From: CAWBRY01 sp963791295
Lineage (GTDB): Bacteria > Bacteroidota > Bacteroidia > Chitinophagales > Chitinophagaceae
DNA: 64,000 nt
NCBI GenBank assembly: GCA_963791295.1
Contig: CAWBRY010000004.1
Coordinates: 806,001 to 870,000, forward strand
Direction of reading: 5' to 3'
Positions within the stretch are counted from its first letter, which is position 1, and every line of letters begins with the position of its first letter. This document shows positions 1 to 8,836 of this stretch, one piece after another. The position numbers and the translations under genes were made by a program. The notes under the pieces were generated by a model. The model saw only the letters and a program-made list of their open reading frames with translations. It had not been told where the DNA came from and searched no databases.

Positions 1-16
1 TCTGACTACAAAGCAA

Positions 17-3000
17 TTATACGGCTACTCGGCGCTTATCAAAACAATAGATGTGCAGACTTAGCAGGAACTGATGTATTTCTTCCATGCTTTTCATCGG
101 AGAAATTACCAGCATGAACAGTTTACCTACTTGCTTCAATCGTGCAATATTTGTTTGTGTTTGCAGGTACGACAGTATTTGTTGAAATGTCGCTGATTCA
201 AAATAAGGAGAATCCGGCCGATTGATGAAATAGCAGCGAAGGATATCATCCTTCAATGACATCTTTTCAAAACCCAGGTCTACAGCAAGTTTGCGGCAAC
301 GCACAGTAGTAAATAGGTCTTCTACCTGTTGAGGCAGGGGACCAAAGCGATCAATGAGTTCCTGCTTCATATTTTCCAGGTCTTCCTCCGTTTCGCAACT
401 ATCCAGTCTCGTGTACAGTGAAAGTCTTTCCGTGATGCTTTCCACGTATTCATCAGGAATGAGTATTTCAAGGTCGGTATCGATCATGCAATCCCTCACA
501 AAATCATCCTGCCGGGCAATTTCGTCCTTAAATAGATCTTTGAAATCGGATCGTTTCAATTCACGGATCGCTTCATCCAATATCTTTTGATACATTTCAA
601 ATCCGATCTCAGCCATAAAGCCGCTTTGTTCTCCACCCAGTAAATTCCCCGCACCCCTGATGTCCAGGTCCCTCATCGCTATCTGAAATCCACTGCCCAG
701 GTCACTATGCTGCTCCAGGGTTTGCAACCTCTTTCTGGAATCATCCGGCAAGATGCTCATGGGAGGAGCCAGTAAATAACAAAATGCCTTCCTGTTACTG
801 CGTCCCACGCGGCCACGTAGTTGATGCAGATCACTCAGTCCGAACTGATGCGCATTGTTTACAATGATCGTGTTGACATTGGGAATATCTACGCCACTCT
901 CCACAATATTGGTGCAGACAAGTACATCATATCTTTTGTTGATAAAGTCAAGTATCCGTTGTTCCAGTTCATGACCCTCCATCTGCCCATGCGCATAACC
1001 GATACTCAGGTCGGGACATAGGGCCTGGATAATGGTGCTCATTTCCGCTAACCCACTTATCCGGTTATAAATAAAAAACACCTGACCTCCTCTCTCTGCT
1101 TCATAATAGATAGCGTCCCGGATAAAATCTTCATTATAAACCTGCACCTCGGTTTGAATAGGCTGCCGGTTTGGAGGTGGTGTATTGATAATACTTAGGT
1201 CCCTGGCGCCCATCAGACTGAATTGCAAGGTTCTTGGGATAGGCGTCGCCGTGAGAGTGAGGCAGTCAACAGTAGTTCGAAGCGCTTTGATCTTTTCTTT
1301 GTGGCCTACTCCAAATTTTTGTTCCTCATCTACGATCAATAGTCCAAGATCTTTAAATTTAATCCCCTTGCCCAGGATAGCATGAGTGCCGATAAGAATG
1401 TCAATCTTTCCCTCTTCCAGTTTCTTCTGCGTTTCTTTTTTCTGTTTGTCAGACTTGAATCGATTGATATAGTCAACGGTTACAGGAAAATCTTTCAGTC
1501 GCTCACTGAATGTCTGAAAGTGTTGAAAGGCCAGAATAGTCGTTGGGACCAATACCGCCGCTTGCTTACCATCGAGACAGGTTTTAAATGCCGCGCGGAT
1601 GGCTACTTCTGTCTTTCCAAATCCGACGTCGCCACAGATTAGCCGGTCCATGGGCGAGGTTGATTCCATATCCTTTTTTACATCGACGACTGCTTTGCTC
1701 TGGTCCGGGGTATCCTCATAAATGAACGATGCTTCCAACTCCGTTTGCATATAATTATCGGGCTGATGTTTGAAGCCCTGCTGGGATTTGCGTTGGGCAT
1801 ATAGTTTTATCAGGTCAAAGGCAATTTCTTTTACCCGCGATTTAGTCTTTTCCTTCAGGCGGTTCCAAACGTCGCTCCCAAGTTTATTTATCCGGGGTAT
1901 GCTTCCCTCCTTTCCTGTATACTTGGCGATCTTGTGTAGTGAATTGATGTTTACATATAAGATATCACTGTCTTTATAGATCAAGCGTACCGCTTCCTGC
2001 CATTTTCCATTGACCTCTAATTTTTGCAAGCCACTGTACACACCGACGCCGTGATCGATATGAGTGATAAAGTCTCCCGGTTGCAATTCCCTAAGCGTTC
2101 TCAGCGTTATCGCTTTATTCTTATTGTAAGCTTGCTTGATCCTATACTTATGGTAGCGTTGGAATATCTGGTGGTCAGTATAGCAAACGATCTTTAGGTC
2201 CTCATCGATAAACCCTTCATGAATGGAAGAAACGACAGGTATAAAGCTGATAGGAGCTTTGAGGTCCTGGAAGATGATATAAAGGCGCTCGAGTTGTTTT
2301 GGGTTTTCGGCGAATAAATACAATTGGAAACGGTTGGCGGTCCACTTCGTCAGATCTTCGATTAAAAGGTTGAATTGACGGTTAAAGACAGGTTGCTCCC
2401 TGGTATGAAACTCGATCTCATATAAGAGATTATTTTTCGATGAAACTGCCGCCGGCGGCCGTTGTCCAAACTCAATAACGTGGCGAAGAAAGACCTTGTA
2501 TGCAAATTCATCCGAGGTCAGGAAATCCCCGGATTTCACGTTCTTTTTTACTATTTGATCTTCTTCATCTTTAAGTGCTTTTTGCCTGGAGTTCGAAGGC
2601 CGGGAATTATTCTCCAGTTCCTTTAGTTCATTTGCTTTTTTTAAATACGATTGTAGATCTTCCTCGCAATCCTTCAGCTTCTGGATACAAAAGTCAGGAT
2701 CTTCCATCCACACCACTGTATTGGGAGGAAGGAAATCGAGCAGTGAGGTTCTCTCCTGGTCATCAAATTGAATATCCACGTTAGGAATGATAGTTACCTG
2801 CAATAATTTCCTTTCACTGAGCTGTGTTTCCGGATCTACGATTCGAATAGAATCCACTTCGTTGCCGTATAATTCGATCCGGTAGGGCTTTTCATTGCCA
2901 AATGAATAGATATCCAATATTCCACCGCGGATAGCGAATTGGCCGGGCTCATACACAAAATCTGTCTTTTCAAAACCATATCCCGAAAGTTTGAGAAGCA

Positions 3001-3541
3001 AATTGGGGAGGTCCAGTGAATCACCACTTTTTATATAGACGATATTCTTTGACAGCGTAGCAGGCAAGACAACTTTTTCGAATAACGCCTCCGGGTAGGT
3101 GACCAATATCTTTCTTCTCACCTCCGGCCTGATCTCGATGCTCTCGTCTGTCGAAGGAATGGGAGCGGCCGCAAGTCTTGTCAATGTCTCTGTCCTTAAC
3201 ATCACGTGAGAGGAATTCAGTGCCTGGTAGTTTTTCTTGCTTTTAAAAGAAGAAGGGAAGTAAAAAATATCCAGCGCACTGGTGAGGCTTTCCAGTGTGT
3301 TATGAAAATAGGCTGCCTCTTCAGCATCATTTAGAACTATGAGATGATTTATGTTGGTGCAGGCAGGATGTAGGAAAGTAGCTGCAACCACAAATTGGGA
3401 AGAGCTGCCATGAAGGTTTTTGAGAAAAATTCTTTGAGGTTTGAAGCCAGGTTCTTCGGATTGGGGAATAGAGATCCTGTCCGCCAATTGAAAAAGGCGG
3501 GGTGTATCCTGGTAATGCTTCAGCAAATCCTTGACACTCAT
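17..3541 (-). CDS. mfd: Transcription-repair coupling factor Mfd
   Basis: Mfd is the ATP-dependent translocase that removes stalled RNA polymerase at DNA lesions and recruits UvrA. The predicted protein has about 1174 residues, normal for the family. In order it has a UvrB-like N-terminal half, an RNA-polymerase-interacting (CarD-like) region starting near residue 480 (LRELQPGDFITHIDHGVG), a Walker A motif near residue 637 (GDVGFGKTE), a DEEQ box near 737, a second helicase lobe (GRVGRSNR), and a C-terminal TRCF domain. The stop codon lies at 17-19, so the gene is complete. The frame stays open upstream, but I chose the ATG at 3541 because the protein from there begins MSVKDLL like typical Mfd and the upstream residues look non-coding. 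It is transcribed away from the candidate small RNA at 3667-3761. Confidence 0.97.
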   Translation of the reverse strand: MSVKDLLKHYQDTPRLFQLADRISIPQSEEPGFKPQRIFLKNLHGSSSQFVVAATFLHPACTNINHLIVLNDAEEAAYFHNTLESLTSALDIFYFPSSFKSKKNYQALNSSHVMLRTETLTRLAAAPIPSTDESIEIRPEVRRKILVTYPEALFEKVVLPATLSKNIVYIKSGDSLDLPNLLLKLSGYGFEKTDFVYEPGQFAIRGGILDIYSFGNEKPYRIELYGNEVDSIRIVDPETQLSERKLLQVTIIPNVDIQFDDQERTSLLDFLPPNTVVWMEDPDFCIQKLKDCEEDLQSYLKKANELKELENNSRPSNSRQKALKDEEDQIVKKNVKSGDFLTSDEFAYKVFLRHVIEFGQRPPAAVSSKNNLLYEIEFHTREQPVFNRQFNLLIEDLTKWTANRFQLYLFAENPKQLERLYIIFQDLKAPISFIPVVSSIHEGFIDEDLKIVCYTDHQIFQRYHKYRIKQAYNKNKAITLRTLRELQPGDFITHIDHGVGVYSGLQKLEVNGKWQEAVRLIYKDSDILYVNINSLHKIAKYTGKEGSIPRINKLGSDVWNRLKEKTKSRVKEIAFDLIKLYAQRKSQQGFKHQPDNYMQTELEASFIYEDTPDQSKAVVDVKKDMESTSPMDRLICGDVGFGKTEVAIRAAFKTCLDGKQAAVLVPTTILAFQHFQTFSERLKDFPVTVDYINRFKSDKQKKETQKKLEEGKIDILIGTHAILGKGIKFKDLGLLIVDEEQKFGVGHKEKIKALRTTVDCLTLTATPIPRTLQFSLMGARDLSIINTPPPNRQPIQTEVQVYNEDFIRDAIYYEAERGGQVFFIYNRISGLAEMSTIIQALCPDLSIGYAHGQMEGHELEQRILDFINKRYDVLVCTNIVESGVDIPNVNTIIVNNAHQFGLSDLHQLRGRVGRSNRKAFCYLLAPPMSILPDDSRKRLQTLEQHSDLGSGFQIAMRDLDIRGAGNLLGGEQSGFMAEIGFEMYQKILDEAIRELKRSDFKDLFKDEIARQDDFVRDCMIDTDLEILIPDEYVESITERLSLYTRLDSCETEEDLENMKQELIDRFGPLPQQVEDLFTTVRCRKLAVDLGFEKMSLKDDILRCYFINRPDSPYFESATFQQILSYLQTQTNIARLKQVGKLFMLVISPMKSMEEIHQFLLSLHIYCFDKRRVAV

Positions 3542-3632
3542 CAGCAGTGTAAAGATAAACTTTCCGTTAAACATTTTTCTGGTAAACAGATCACACAATG
3601 CCATCGGCAAAAAAATAATAGGGCGGATACTA

Positions 3633-3661
3633 TTGCAGGTCTCCAAAAATTTCTATATTTA
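3633..3661 (+). promoter_or_regulatory. Candidate Bacteroidota-type promoter for the small RNA
   Basis: A TTG at 3633-3635 is followed after 18 bases by TATATTTA (3654-3661). This matches the Bacteroidota -33 TTG / -7 TAnnTTTG pattern except for the last base. The predicted start of transcription, about six bases downstream, coincides with the first base of the first hairpin of the candidate RNA. The match is short and could be chance. Confidence 0.35.
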
Positions 3662-3666
3662 TCGAT

Positions 3667-3761
3667 GCTGACGATAAGTTCCGGTTTGCTTACTGAAACG
3701 TCAGTATTCGTTTGCTTGCCATTAAGCGAAAAGGCGGTATCAATTTGGTACCGCCTTTATT
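3667..3761 (+). ncRNA. Candidate small structured RNA (three hairpins)
   Basis: The divergent gap between mfd and the next plus-strand gene holds three consecutive hairpins. Hairpin 1 pairs GCTGACG (3667-3673) with CGTCAGT (3699-3705). Hairpin 2 pairs TTTGCTT (3711-3717) with AAGCGAA (3724-3730), with one G-U pair. Hairpin 3 pairs AAGGCGGTA (3731-3739) with TACCGCCTT (3749-3757) and is followed by a T-rich stretch, like an intrinsic terminator. GTTTGCTT occurs twice (3684-3691 and 3710-3717), so the 3' arm of hairpin 2 could pair with either copy. I see no reading frame worth calling in it. It could be a free small RNA of about 95 nucleotides or a leader/attenuator of the flavoprotein and nuo genes downstream. 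I do not recognise the family. Confidence 0.42.
3731..3761 (+). terminator. Intrinsic terminator-like hairpin between divergent genes
   Basis: A nine-base-pair GC-rich stem (3731-3739 with 3749-3757) has a nine-base loop and is followed by TATTTTA. It sits upstream of both flanking genes, so it cannot be the 3' end of either. It therefore ends some other transcript, most simply the candidate RNA that begins near 3667. Confidence 0.55.
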
Positions 3762-3830
3762 TTACCGGGTTTCCTAATTTTATGCTAACCGAGAGGAATT
3801 TCAATAGGCTGCACCAATTATAACAAGTAA

Positions 3831-4550
3831 ATGGCCCTTCAACCCTGGCGAACAGGAAAAGTAATTCGGATAGAGGACGAGACCAGCGATACCAAAAGGT
3901 TTTGGATCGAAGTTCCGGAACTGACGTCGTTTGACTTTATCCCCGGGCAGTTCGTGACGCTCGACCTGCCCATCCATGAAAAGCCCAACAAGAGATGGCG
4001 TAGCTATTCAATTGCCTCCTGGCCCGACGGTACCAATGTATTCGAACTCGTCATCGTCCTGGACAAAAGAGGAGCCGGCACTCCTTACCTCTTTAATGAG
4101 GTTAACATAGGAAGTGAACTCACCTTTCGCGGCGCCCAGGGCGTTTTTATAATAAAGAATGAATTGGAAAAAGACGTTTTCATGATTTGCACGGGCACTG
4201 GCGTCGCCCCGTTCAGAAGCATGGTACATCATATACGCAATCACAATATTCCCCACCATAATATTTATCTGATTTTTGGCTGCCGCACCAGGAGCACGTT
4301 ACTGTATTATCAAGAGCTCACCGACCTGCAACAGGAAATACCAGGTTTTCATTATCTGCCTACATTATCCAGGGAACACTGGCATGGCAACACGGGTTAT
4401 GTCCATCCGATATATGAACTCCTTTGTATGGAAAGGAAACCGGCTAATTTCTTTTTGTGCGGGTGGAAAGGAATGATCGATGAGGCGAAAAAAAGGATCC
4501 TGGAGATGGGCTACGATTCCAAGTCCATTCATCAGGAGATCTATGGCTAG
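3831..4550 (+). CDS. Ferredoxin-NADP reductase-like FAD/NAD(P) oxidoreductase
   Basis: This is a 239-residue flavoprotein of the ferredoxin-reductase superfamily without an iron-sulfur domain. An N-terminal FAD-binding barrel carries RSYSIAS near residue 57, the usual flavin-binding RxYS motif. A C-terminal nucleotide-binding domain carries GTGVAPF near 121 and FLCGWKGMID near the end. Such proteins pass electrons between NAD(P)H and ferredoxin or another one-electron carrier. The gene lies 83 bases upstream of nuoA on the same strand. Because the nuo locus lacks the NADH-oxidising module, this enzyme is a candidate, by position only, for a role in feeding complex I. The exact electron partner cannot be read from the sequence. 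Confidence 0.85.
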   Translation: MALQPWRTGKVIRIEDETSDTKRFWIEVPELTSFDFIPGQFVTLDLPIHEKPNKRWRSYSIASWPDGTNVFELVIVLDKRGAGTPYLFNEVNIGSELTFRGAQGVFIIKNELEKDVFMICTGTGVAPFRSMVHHIRNHNIPHHNIYLIFGCRTRSTLLYYQELTDLQQEIPGFHYLPTLSREHWHGNTGYVHPIYELLCMERKPANFFLCGWKGMIDEAKKRILEMGYDSKSIHQEIYG

Positions 4551-4633
4551 TGGATAGCTTGTCAAAGGCTTATTCATCATTTTTTCGCTAACTTGAACGA
4601 TAATTATCTAGCCTAAATAACGGAGATTTTTCT

Positions 4634-4984
4634 ATGGGTGCCTCATCCATGATCGTTCTTATCCTCTCGGCGATTGCTTTTTCCGGGATAGCCATATTGG
4701 TTTCAAAATTTGTATTGAAGGGAAGTAAGAATGCTCAAAAAGGAGAGCCTTATGAATGCGGAATTCCTACGCAAGGCAGGACCTGGACACAATTGAATGT
4801 CGGATACTATTTGTTCGCCCTCGTCTTCCTGATTTTTGATGTCGAGTTGGTTTTCCTTTATCCATGGGCCGTAGCCGCAAAAACTTCAGGATGGGCAGCC
4901 CTGATCGAAATTTCCATTTTCTTTTTCATCCTCTTTATTGGATTCTTATATGCTCATAAGAAAGGAGCACTAAAGTGGAAATAA
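4634..4984 (+). CDS. nuoA: NADH-quinone oxidoreductase subunit A
   Basis: NuoA is a small inner-membrane subunit of respiratory complex I. The 116-residue product has three predicted membrane helices and the family signature: KGEPYECGIP near residue 39, then FALVFLIFDVELVFLYPWA in the second helix, with the conserved acidic residues. It opens the nuo operon. The bases CGGAG lie about ten bases before the ATG, one of the few Shine-Dalgarno-like sequences in the window. Confidence 0.97.
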   Translation: MGASSMIVLILSAIAFSGIAILVSKFVLKGSKNAQKGEPYECGIPTQGRTWTQLNVGYYLFALVFLIFDVELVFLYPWAVAAKTSGWAALIEISIFFFILFIGFLYAHKKGALKWK

Positions 4985-5010
4985 GGCCAGATACCTTATG
5001 ATTGAAACTT

Positions 5011-5550
5011 ATGAATGATGCAAATAAAATAGCGGGTACCAACGAAAACTTTCCAGGCAAGGTGGAGGAGATTCCTGGTGGCGGTATTGTTCTTAGCAAG
5101 TTGGACGACATCATTAACTGGGCGCGCTCAAATTCTCTATGGCCGCTCACCTTTGCTACCAGTTGTTGCGGTATTGAGATGATGGCAGTGGCCTCCGCTA
5201 AATATGATTTCTCGCGTTTCGGTTTTGAAGTCGCGCGTGCCACACCAAGGCAGGCAGACGTGATCATCATTGCAGGAACGATAGTGAATAAGATGGGCCC
5301 TGCACTAAAAAGGCTTTATGATCAGATGGCCGATCCCAAATATGTGATTGCTATGGGCGCCTGCGCAATCAGCGGAGGTCCTTTTTTTTATAATACTTAT
5401 TCCGTGGTGAAGGGCGCCGATCACATTATTCCGGTCGATGTCTACATACCAGGTTGCCCTCCCAGGCCGGAGGCCTTGTTGCATGCCCTGATCACCTTGC
5501 AGGATAAGATCAAGAGCGGGTTAACGAGAGAACAAATTAAAAATTCGTGA
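5011..5550 (+). CDS. nuoB: NADH-quinone oxidoreductase subunit B
   Basis: NuoB is the peripheral-arm subunit that binds iron-sulfur cluster N2, the last electron carrier before quinone. From the ATG at 5011 the protein has 179 residues. The four cluster cysteines are visible: the adjacent pair in TSCCGIE (52-53), GACAISGG (118) and PGCPPRPE (149). An in-frame TTG at 5002 would add three residues; the ATG is the simpler start. It follows nuoA by 26 bases and precedes nuoC in the operon. Confidence 0.97.
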   Translation: MNDANKIAGTNENFPGKVEEIPGGGIVLSKLDDIINWARSNSLWPLTFATSCCGIEMMAVASAKYDFSRFGFEVARATPRQADVIIIAGTIVNKMGPALKRLYDQMADPKYVIAMGACAISGGPFFYNTYSVVKGADHIIPVDVYIPGCPPRPEALLHALITLQDKIKSGLTREQIKNS

Positions 5551-5585
5551 CATCAATTTATAGGCAAAAATCTGATAACTATTGA

Positions 5586-6059
5586 ATGACCAGTGACGAA
5601 TTAAAAATAAAGATTGGAGAATTATTCCCGGTTATAACATGGGAAGAAGCAGCCGAACCTTCCGCTAATGAATGGCTGAATATTAATATCGCTCCGCAGG
5701 ACTGGTTATCTCTTGCTCAAATGCTTCGGAATTCTGAACCACTTTACTTCGATTTTCTTTTTTGTCTTACTTGTATCGACTGGAAGACGCATCTCACAAT
5801 GGTGTATCATCTTACATCGACCGTTTATCGCCATAGCCTCGTCGTAAAATCAAAGCTGGACAGGAACATTCCTGAAATTGAAACGGTCAGTCATATTTGG
5901 AGAACAGCTGAATACCACGAACGTGAGACGTATGAAATGTTTGGAGTAAAATTTTTAAATCATCCTGACCTGAGGCTGCTTATCCTGCCAGATGGTTGGG
6001 AGGGTAAGAACCCGATGAGAAAAGATTTTGAAGACCCGGTAAATATGATCAGACTCTGA
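5586..6059 (+). CDS. nuoC: NADH-quinone oxidoreductase subunit C
   Basis: NuoC is a peripheral-arm subunit of complex I. The 157-residue product has the 30-kDa-subunit signature ERETYEMFGVKFLNHPDL followed by LLPDGWEGKNPMRKDF. It is a separate gene, not fused to nuoD as in some bacteria including Escherichia coli. Its stop codon overlaps the start of nuoD in the sequence TGATG, which suggests translational coupling. Confidence 0.97.
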   Translation: MTSDELKIKIGELFPVITWEEAAEPSANEWLNINIAPQDWLSLAQMLRNSEPLYFDFLFCLTCIDWKTHLTMVYHLTSTVYRHSLVVKSKLDRNIPEIETVSHIWRTAEYHERETYEMFGVKFLNHPDLRLLILPDGWEGKNPMRKDFEDPVNMIRL

Positions 6060-7207
6060 TGTACAGACAGACAGAAATAATTAGTGATGCTTCAAAGCTT
6101 CCCGGCAACCCGGATGACGTTGGTGACCTGGTCATCAATATAGGACCACAGCATCCATCTACACATGGCGTATTGCACCTGGTAATCACGCTTCATGGTG
6201 AGACGATTAAAAAATGTGAACCACATCTTGGATTTATTCACCGTTCAATAGAAAAAATGTGTGAGAGTCTGAGCTACCGGCAATTCATTTATGTCACCAG
6301 CCGGATGGACTATCTTTCTTCACACATAAATAATCATGGTTGCGCCTTGTGCGTTGAAAAAGGCTTGCAGGTAGAAGTGCCTCCGCGTGCCCAGGTGATC
6401 CGCGTACTGATGGATGAGCTGACCCGCATTGCTTCGCATGAATTGTGGTGGGGCGCCATGGCTATGGACCTGGGTGCATTTACTCCGTTCTTCCATGCAT
6501 TTCGTGAACGGGAAACGATCAATGACATCATGGAAGAAACCTGCGGAGCCCGGCTCACGATGAATTATATCGTTCCCGGCGGAGTGATGGCTGAATTGCA
6601 TCCTGATTTTCAGCGCAGGGTAAAGGATTTCATTATCCAATTCAAATCTAAGGTGGATGAGTATGATGAATTGGTAACAGGTAATATCATATTTCAAAAT
6701 CGAATGAAGGGTGTTGGCCATCTTTCGAAGGAAGATGCCATCTCATACGGTTGTACCGGACCTACTGCCAGGGGAAGCGGTGTTGGATGTGACATTCGTA
6801 AACTATATCCCTACGAGGTTTATGATAAAGTTGAATTTGATGAGATCATTGAAACCGATGGAGATTGCCTCGCCAGGTACATGGTGCGGATCCGGGAAAT
6901 GCGCCAATCCATTCGGATCATCGAACAACTCATTGATGGCATTCCAGAAGGAGATTTTCAGGCAAAGACAAAGGCGGTCCTGAAACTGCCCAAAGGAGAA
7001 TTTTATTCAAGGGTTGAAACGGCCCGGGGCGAATTTGGAGTTTATATCGTCAGCGAGGGAGGAACAACGCCATACCGTATTAAGTTTCGTTCCCCTGGAT
7101 TCTCCAACCTCTCTGCATTGGATCATATGGTGAGAGGTGAAAAGATAGGTGACCTGATCGCAACGATGGGCACTCTCGACCTGGTGATACCTGACATCGA
7201 CAGATAG
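6059..7207 (+). CDS. nuoD: NADH-quinone oxidoreductase subunit D
   Basis: NuoD is the 49-kDa subunit that forms the quinone-binding cavity with NuoB. The 382-residue product shows GPQHPSTHGVLHL near residue 28 with the quinone-site histidine, then SRMDYLSSH, and YGCTGPTARGSGVGCDIRK in the middle, and ends with the family's MGTLDLVIPDIDR. The ATG shares bases with the nuoC stop. The next gene is nuoH only 57 bases downstream, so the usual nuoE, nuoF and nuoG are absent from this position. Confidence 0.97.
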   Translation: MYRQTEIISDASKLPGNPDDVGDLVINIGPQHPSTHGVLHLVITLHGETIKKCEPHLGFIHRSIEKMCESLSYRQFIYVTSRMDYLSSHINNHGCALCVEKGLQVEVPPRAQVIRVLMDELTRIASHELWWGAMAMDLGAFTPFFHAFRERETINDIMEETCGARLTMNYIVPGGVMAELHPDFQRRVKDFIIQFKSKVDEYDELVTGNIIFQNRMKGVGHLSKEDAISYGCTGPTARGSGVGCDIRKLYPYEVYDKVEFDEIIETDGDCLARYMVRIREMRQSIRIIEQLIDGIPEGDFQAKTKAVLKLPKGEFYSRVETARGEFGVYIVSEGGTTPYRIKFRSPGFSNLSALDHMVRGEKIGDLIATMGTLDLVIPDIDR

Positions 7208-7264
7208 TTGATGTGTATGAATAATAAATAAAGGCCGAGTTGGGATAATAAAACGATAGACTGG

Positions 7265-8344
7265 ATGGAATGGAGCATTAGCCATATTTCACAGCAGATT
7301 GACGCCTGGTTACATACGACATTTAACCCGACAGTAGCATTGATCATGGAAATGTTGATTGTAGGGGTCTGTGTGATCAGCCTGTTTGCTTTGTTGGGAC
7401 TGGTGCTTGTATTGATGGAACGCAAAGTGTCGGCATGGATGCAGATTCGTCTTGGACCCAACCGCGTTGGACCGAAAGGCATGTTTCAATCATTGGCGGA
7501 TACTGTAAAATTATTGGTAAAAGAAGGCCTGACACCCAACGGCGCGGATAAATTACTGTTTAACCTGGCTCCATTCATCGCTATTATCATCGCCATGCTG
7601 TTAATGGCACCCATTGCCTTTGCAAAGGATTTTCAACTATGGGATTTGAATATTGGTGTATTATATGTCTCGGCCGTTTCATCTATATCCATAATCAGCA
7701 TTTTAATGGCGGGTTGGGCGAGCAATAACAAGTATTCACTGATGGGAGCACTGCGGAGTGGTGCGCAGATCGTAAGCTATGAACTCTCGGCAGGTCTTTC
7801 AATCATATCGATCGTCGTGCTGACCGGCAGCTTACGAGTTTCCGAGATCATCCAGGCACAGGCTGACGGATGGTGGATTTTCAAAGGGCATATTCCCGTA
7901 CTTATTTCCTTTGTCATTTTTATTATTGCTGTTACGGCAGAAACAAATCGCGCTCCTTTCGATCTGGCCGAGGCAGAGTCGGAATTAACTGCAGGTTTTC
8001 ATACGGAGTATTCAGGAATGAAGTTTGCTCTTTTCTTCCTTGCCGAGTACGTGAATGTATTTATTGTTTGTGCGATCGGAGCCACTCTGTTCCTGGGTGG
8101 ATGGATGCCCTTACACATTGGGAATTGGCAAGGGTTTAATCACGTCATGGATTATATTCCTTCGAGTATTTGGTTTTTTGGCAAGACCTTTTTCCTGATA
8201 TTCGTCATCATGTGGTTTAGATGGACATTCCCGCGCCTGCGAATCGATCAGTTATTGAATCTGGAATGGAAATATTTATTGCCGATCAGTATGGTTAACT
8301 TATTATTGATAAATCTGATGGTGATATTGAAATGGCATTTCTAA
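7265..8344 (+). CDS. nuoH: NADH-quinone oxidoreductase subunit H
   Basis: NuoH is the membrane subunit that joins the peripheral arm to the proton-pumping arm and lines the quinone channel. The 359-residue product has about eight membrane helices. It carries the loop RLGPNRVGPKG near residue 65 and the acidic loop ETNRAPFDLAEAESEL in the middle, both diagnostic. It starts at the ATG at 7265 in a 57-base gap after nuoD that shows no additional gene. Confidence 0.97.
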   Translation: MEWSISHISQQIDAWLHTTFNPTVALIMEMLIVGVCVISLFALLGLVLVLMERKVSAWMQIRLGPNRVGPKGMFQSLADTVKLLVKEGLTPNGADKLLFNLAPFIAIIIAMLLMAPIAFAKDFQLWDLNIGVLYVSAVSSISIISILMAGWASNNKYSLMGALRSGAQIVSYELSAGLSIISIVVLTGSLRVSEIIQAQADGWWIFKGHIPVLISFVIFIIAVTAETNRAPFDLAEAESELTAGFHTEYSGMKFALFFLAEYVNVFIVCAIGATLFLGGWMPLHIGNWQGFNHVMDYIPSSIWFFGKTFFLIFVIMWFRWTFPRLRIDQLLNLEWKYLLPISMVNLLLINLMVILKWHF

Positions 8345-8359
8345 AACTATAACATAGCC

Positions 8360-8836
8360 TTGTTCATTGTAAAATATATCAAAGACGTATTTAGCGCGGT
8401 TAAATCCTTACTGAGGGGCATGCGTCGGACAGGCTATTACTTTACTCATCATAAAGAGATCATTACACAACAGTATCCTGATAATCGAGATGAACTTCAC
8501 TTACCGGAGCGATTCAAGGGAGAGGTGGTGATGCCCCATGATGAACACAATGAGCATCGATGTACCGGATGTACCGCCTGTGAACTCGCTTGTCCCAATG
8601 CTACAATAAAGATCATCACCAAATTCGACGTTTCGCCGGAAGGAAAAAAGAAAAAGGCCCTTGACACGTTTGTCTATCACCTGGAACTATGTACGCTGTG
8701 CAATCTCTGCATCATTGCGTGTCCGACCGATGCGATCAAGATGGCGCAGACATTTGAACACAGCGTTTTTGATAGAAGCAAATTGACCAAGATCTTAAAC
8801 AATCCCGGCTCAAAAATCAAAGAGGGAATTGAGTGA
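8360..8836 (+). CDS. nuoI: NADH-quinone oxidoreductase subunit I
   Basis: NuoI is the ferredoxin-like subunit that carries clusters N6a and N6b towards N2. The 158-residue product has two complete CxxCxxCxxxC motifs: cysteines 68, 71, 74, 78 and 111, 114, 117, 121. The only start that keeps the full N-terminal amphipathic helix is a TTG at 8360; the first in-frame ATG would remove about 20 residues. A TTG start is uncommon but fits the 15-base spacing from nuoH. Confidence 0.95.
   Translation: MFIVKYIKDVFSAVKSLLRGMRRTGYYFTHHKEIITQQYPDNRDELHLPERFKGEVVMPHDEHNEHRCTGCTACELACPNATIKIITKFDVSPEGKKKKALDTFVYHLELCTLCNLCIIACPTDAIKMAQTFEHSVFDRSKLTKILNNPGSKIKEGIE

Noticed and set aside
3550..3557. TATCTTTA on the minus strand as a -7 element of mfd
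   Set aside because: It lies too close to the start codon (it would give a leaderless message) and has no TTG partner, so it was not listed.
3395..3823. A 142-residue open frame on the plus strand between mfd and the flavoprotein gene
   Set aside because: Its first half is antisense to mfd and its second half covers the hairpins and terminator; it has no signs of coding and is a shadow.
5002..5010. TTG start for nuoB, three residues upstream of the chosen ATG
   Set aside because: The ATG at 5011 is a more usual start and loses no conserved residue.
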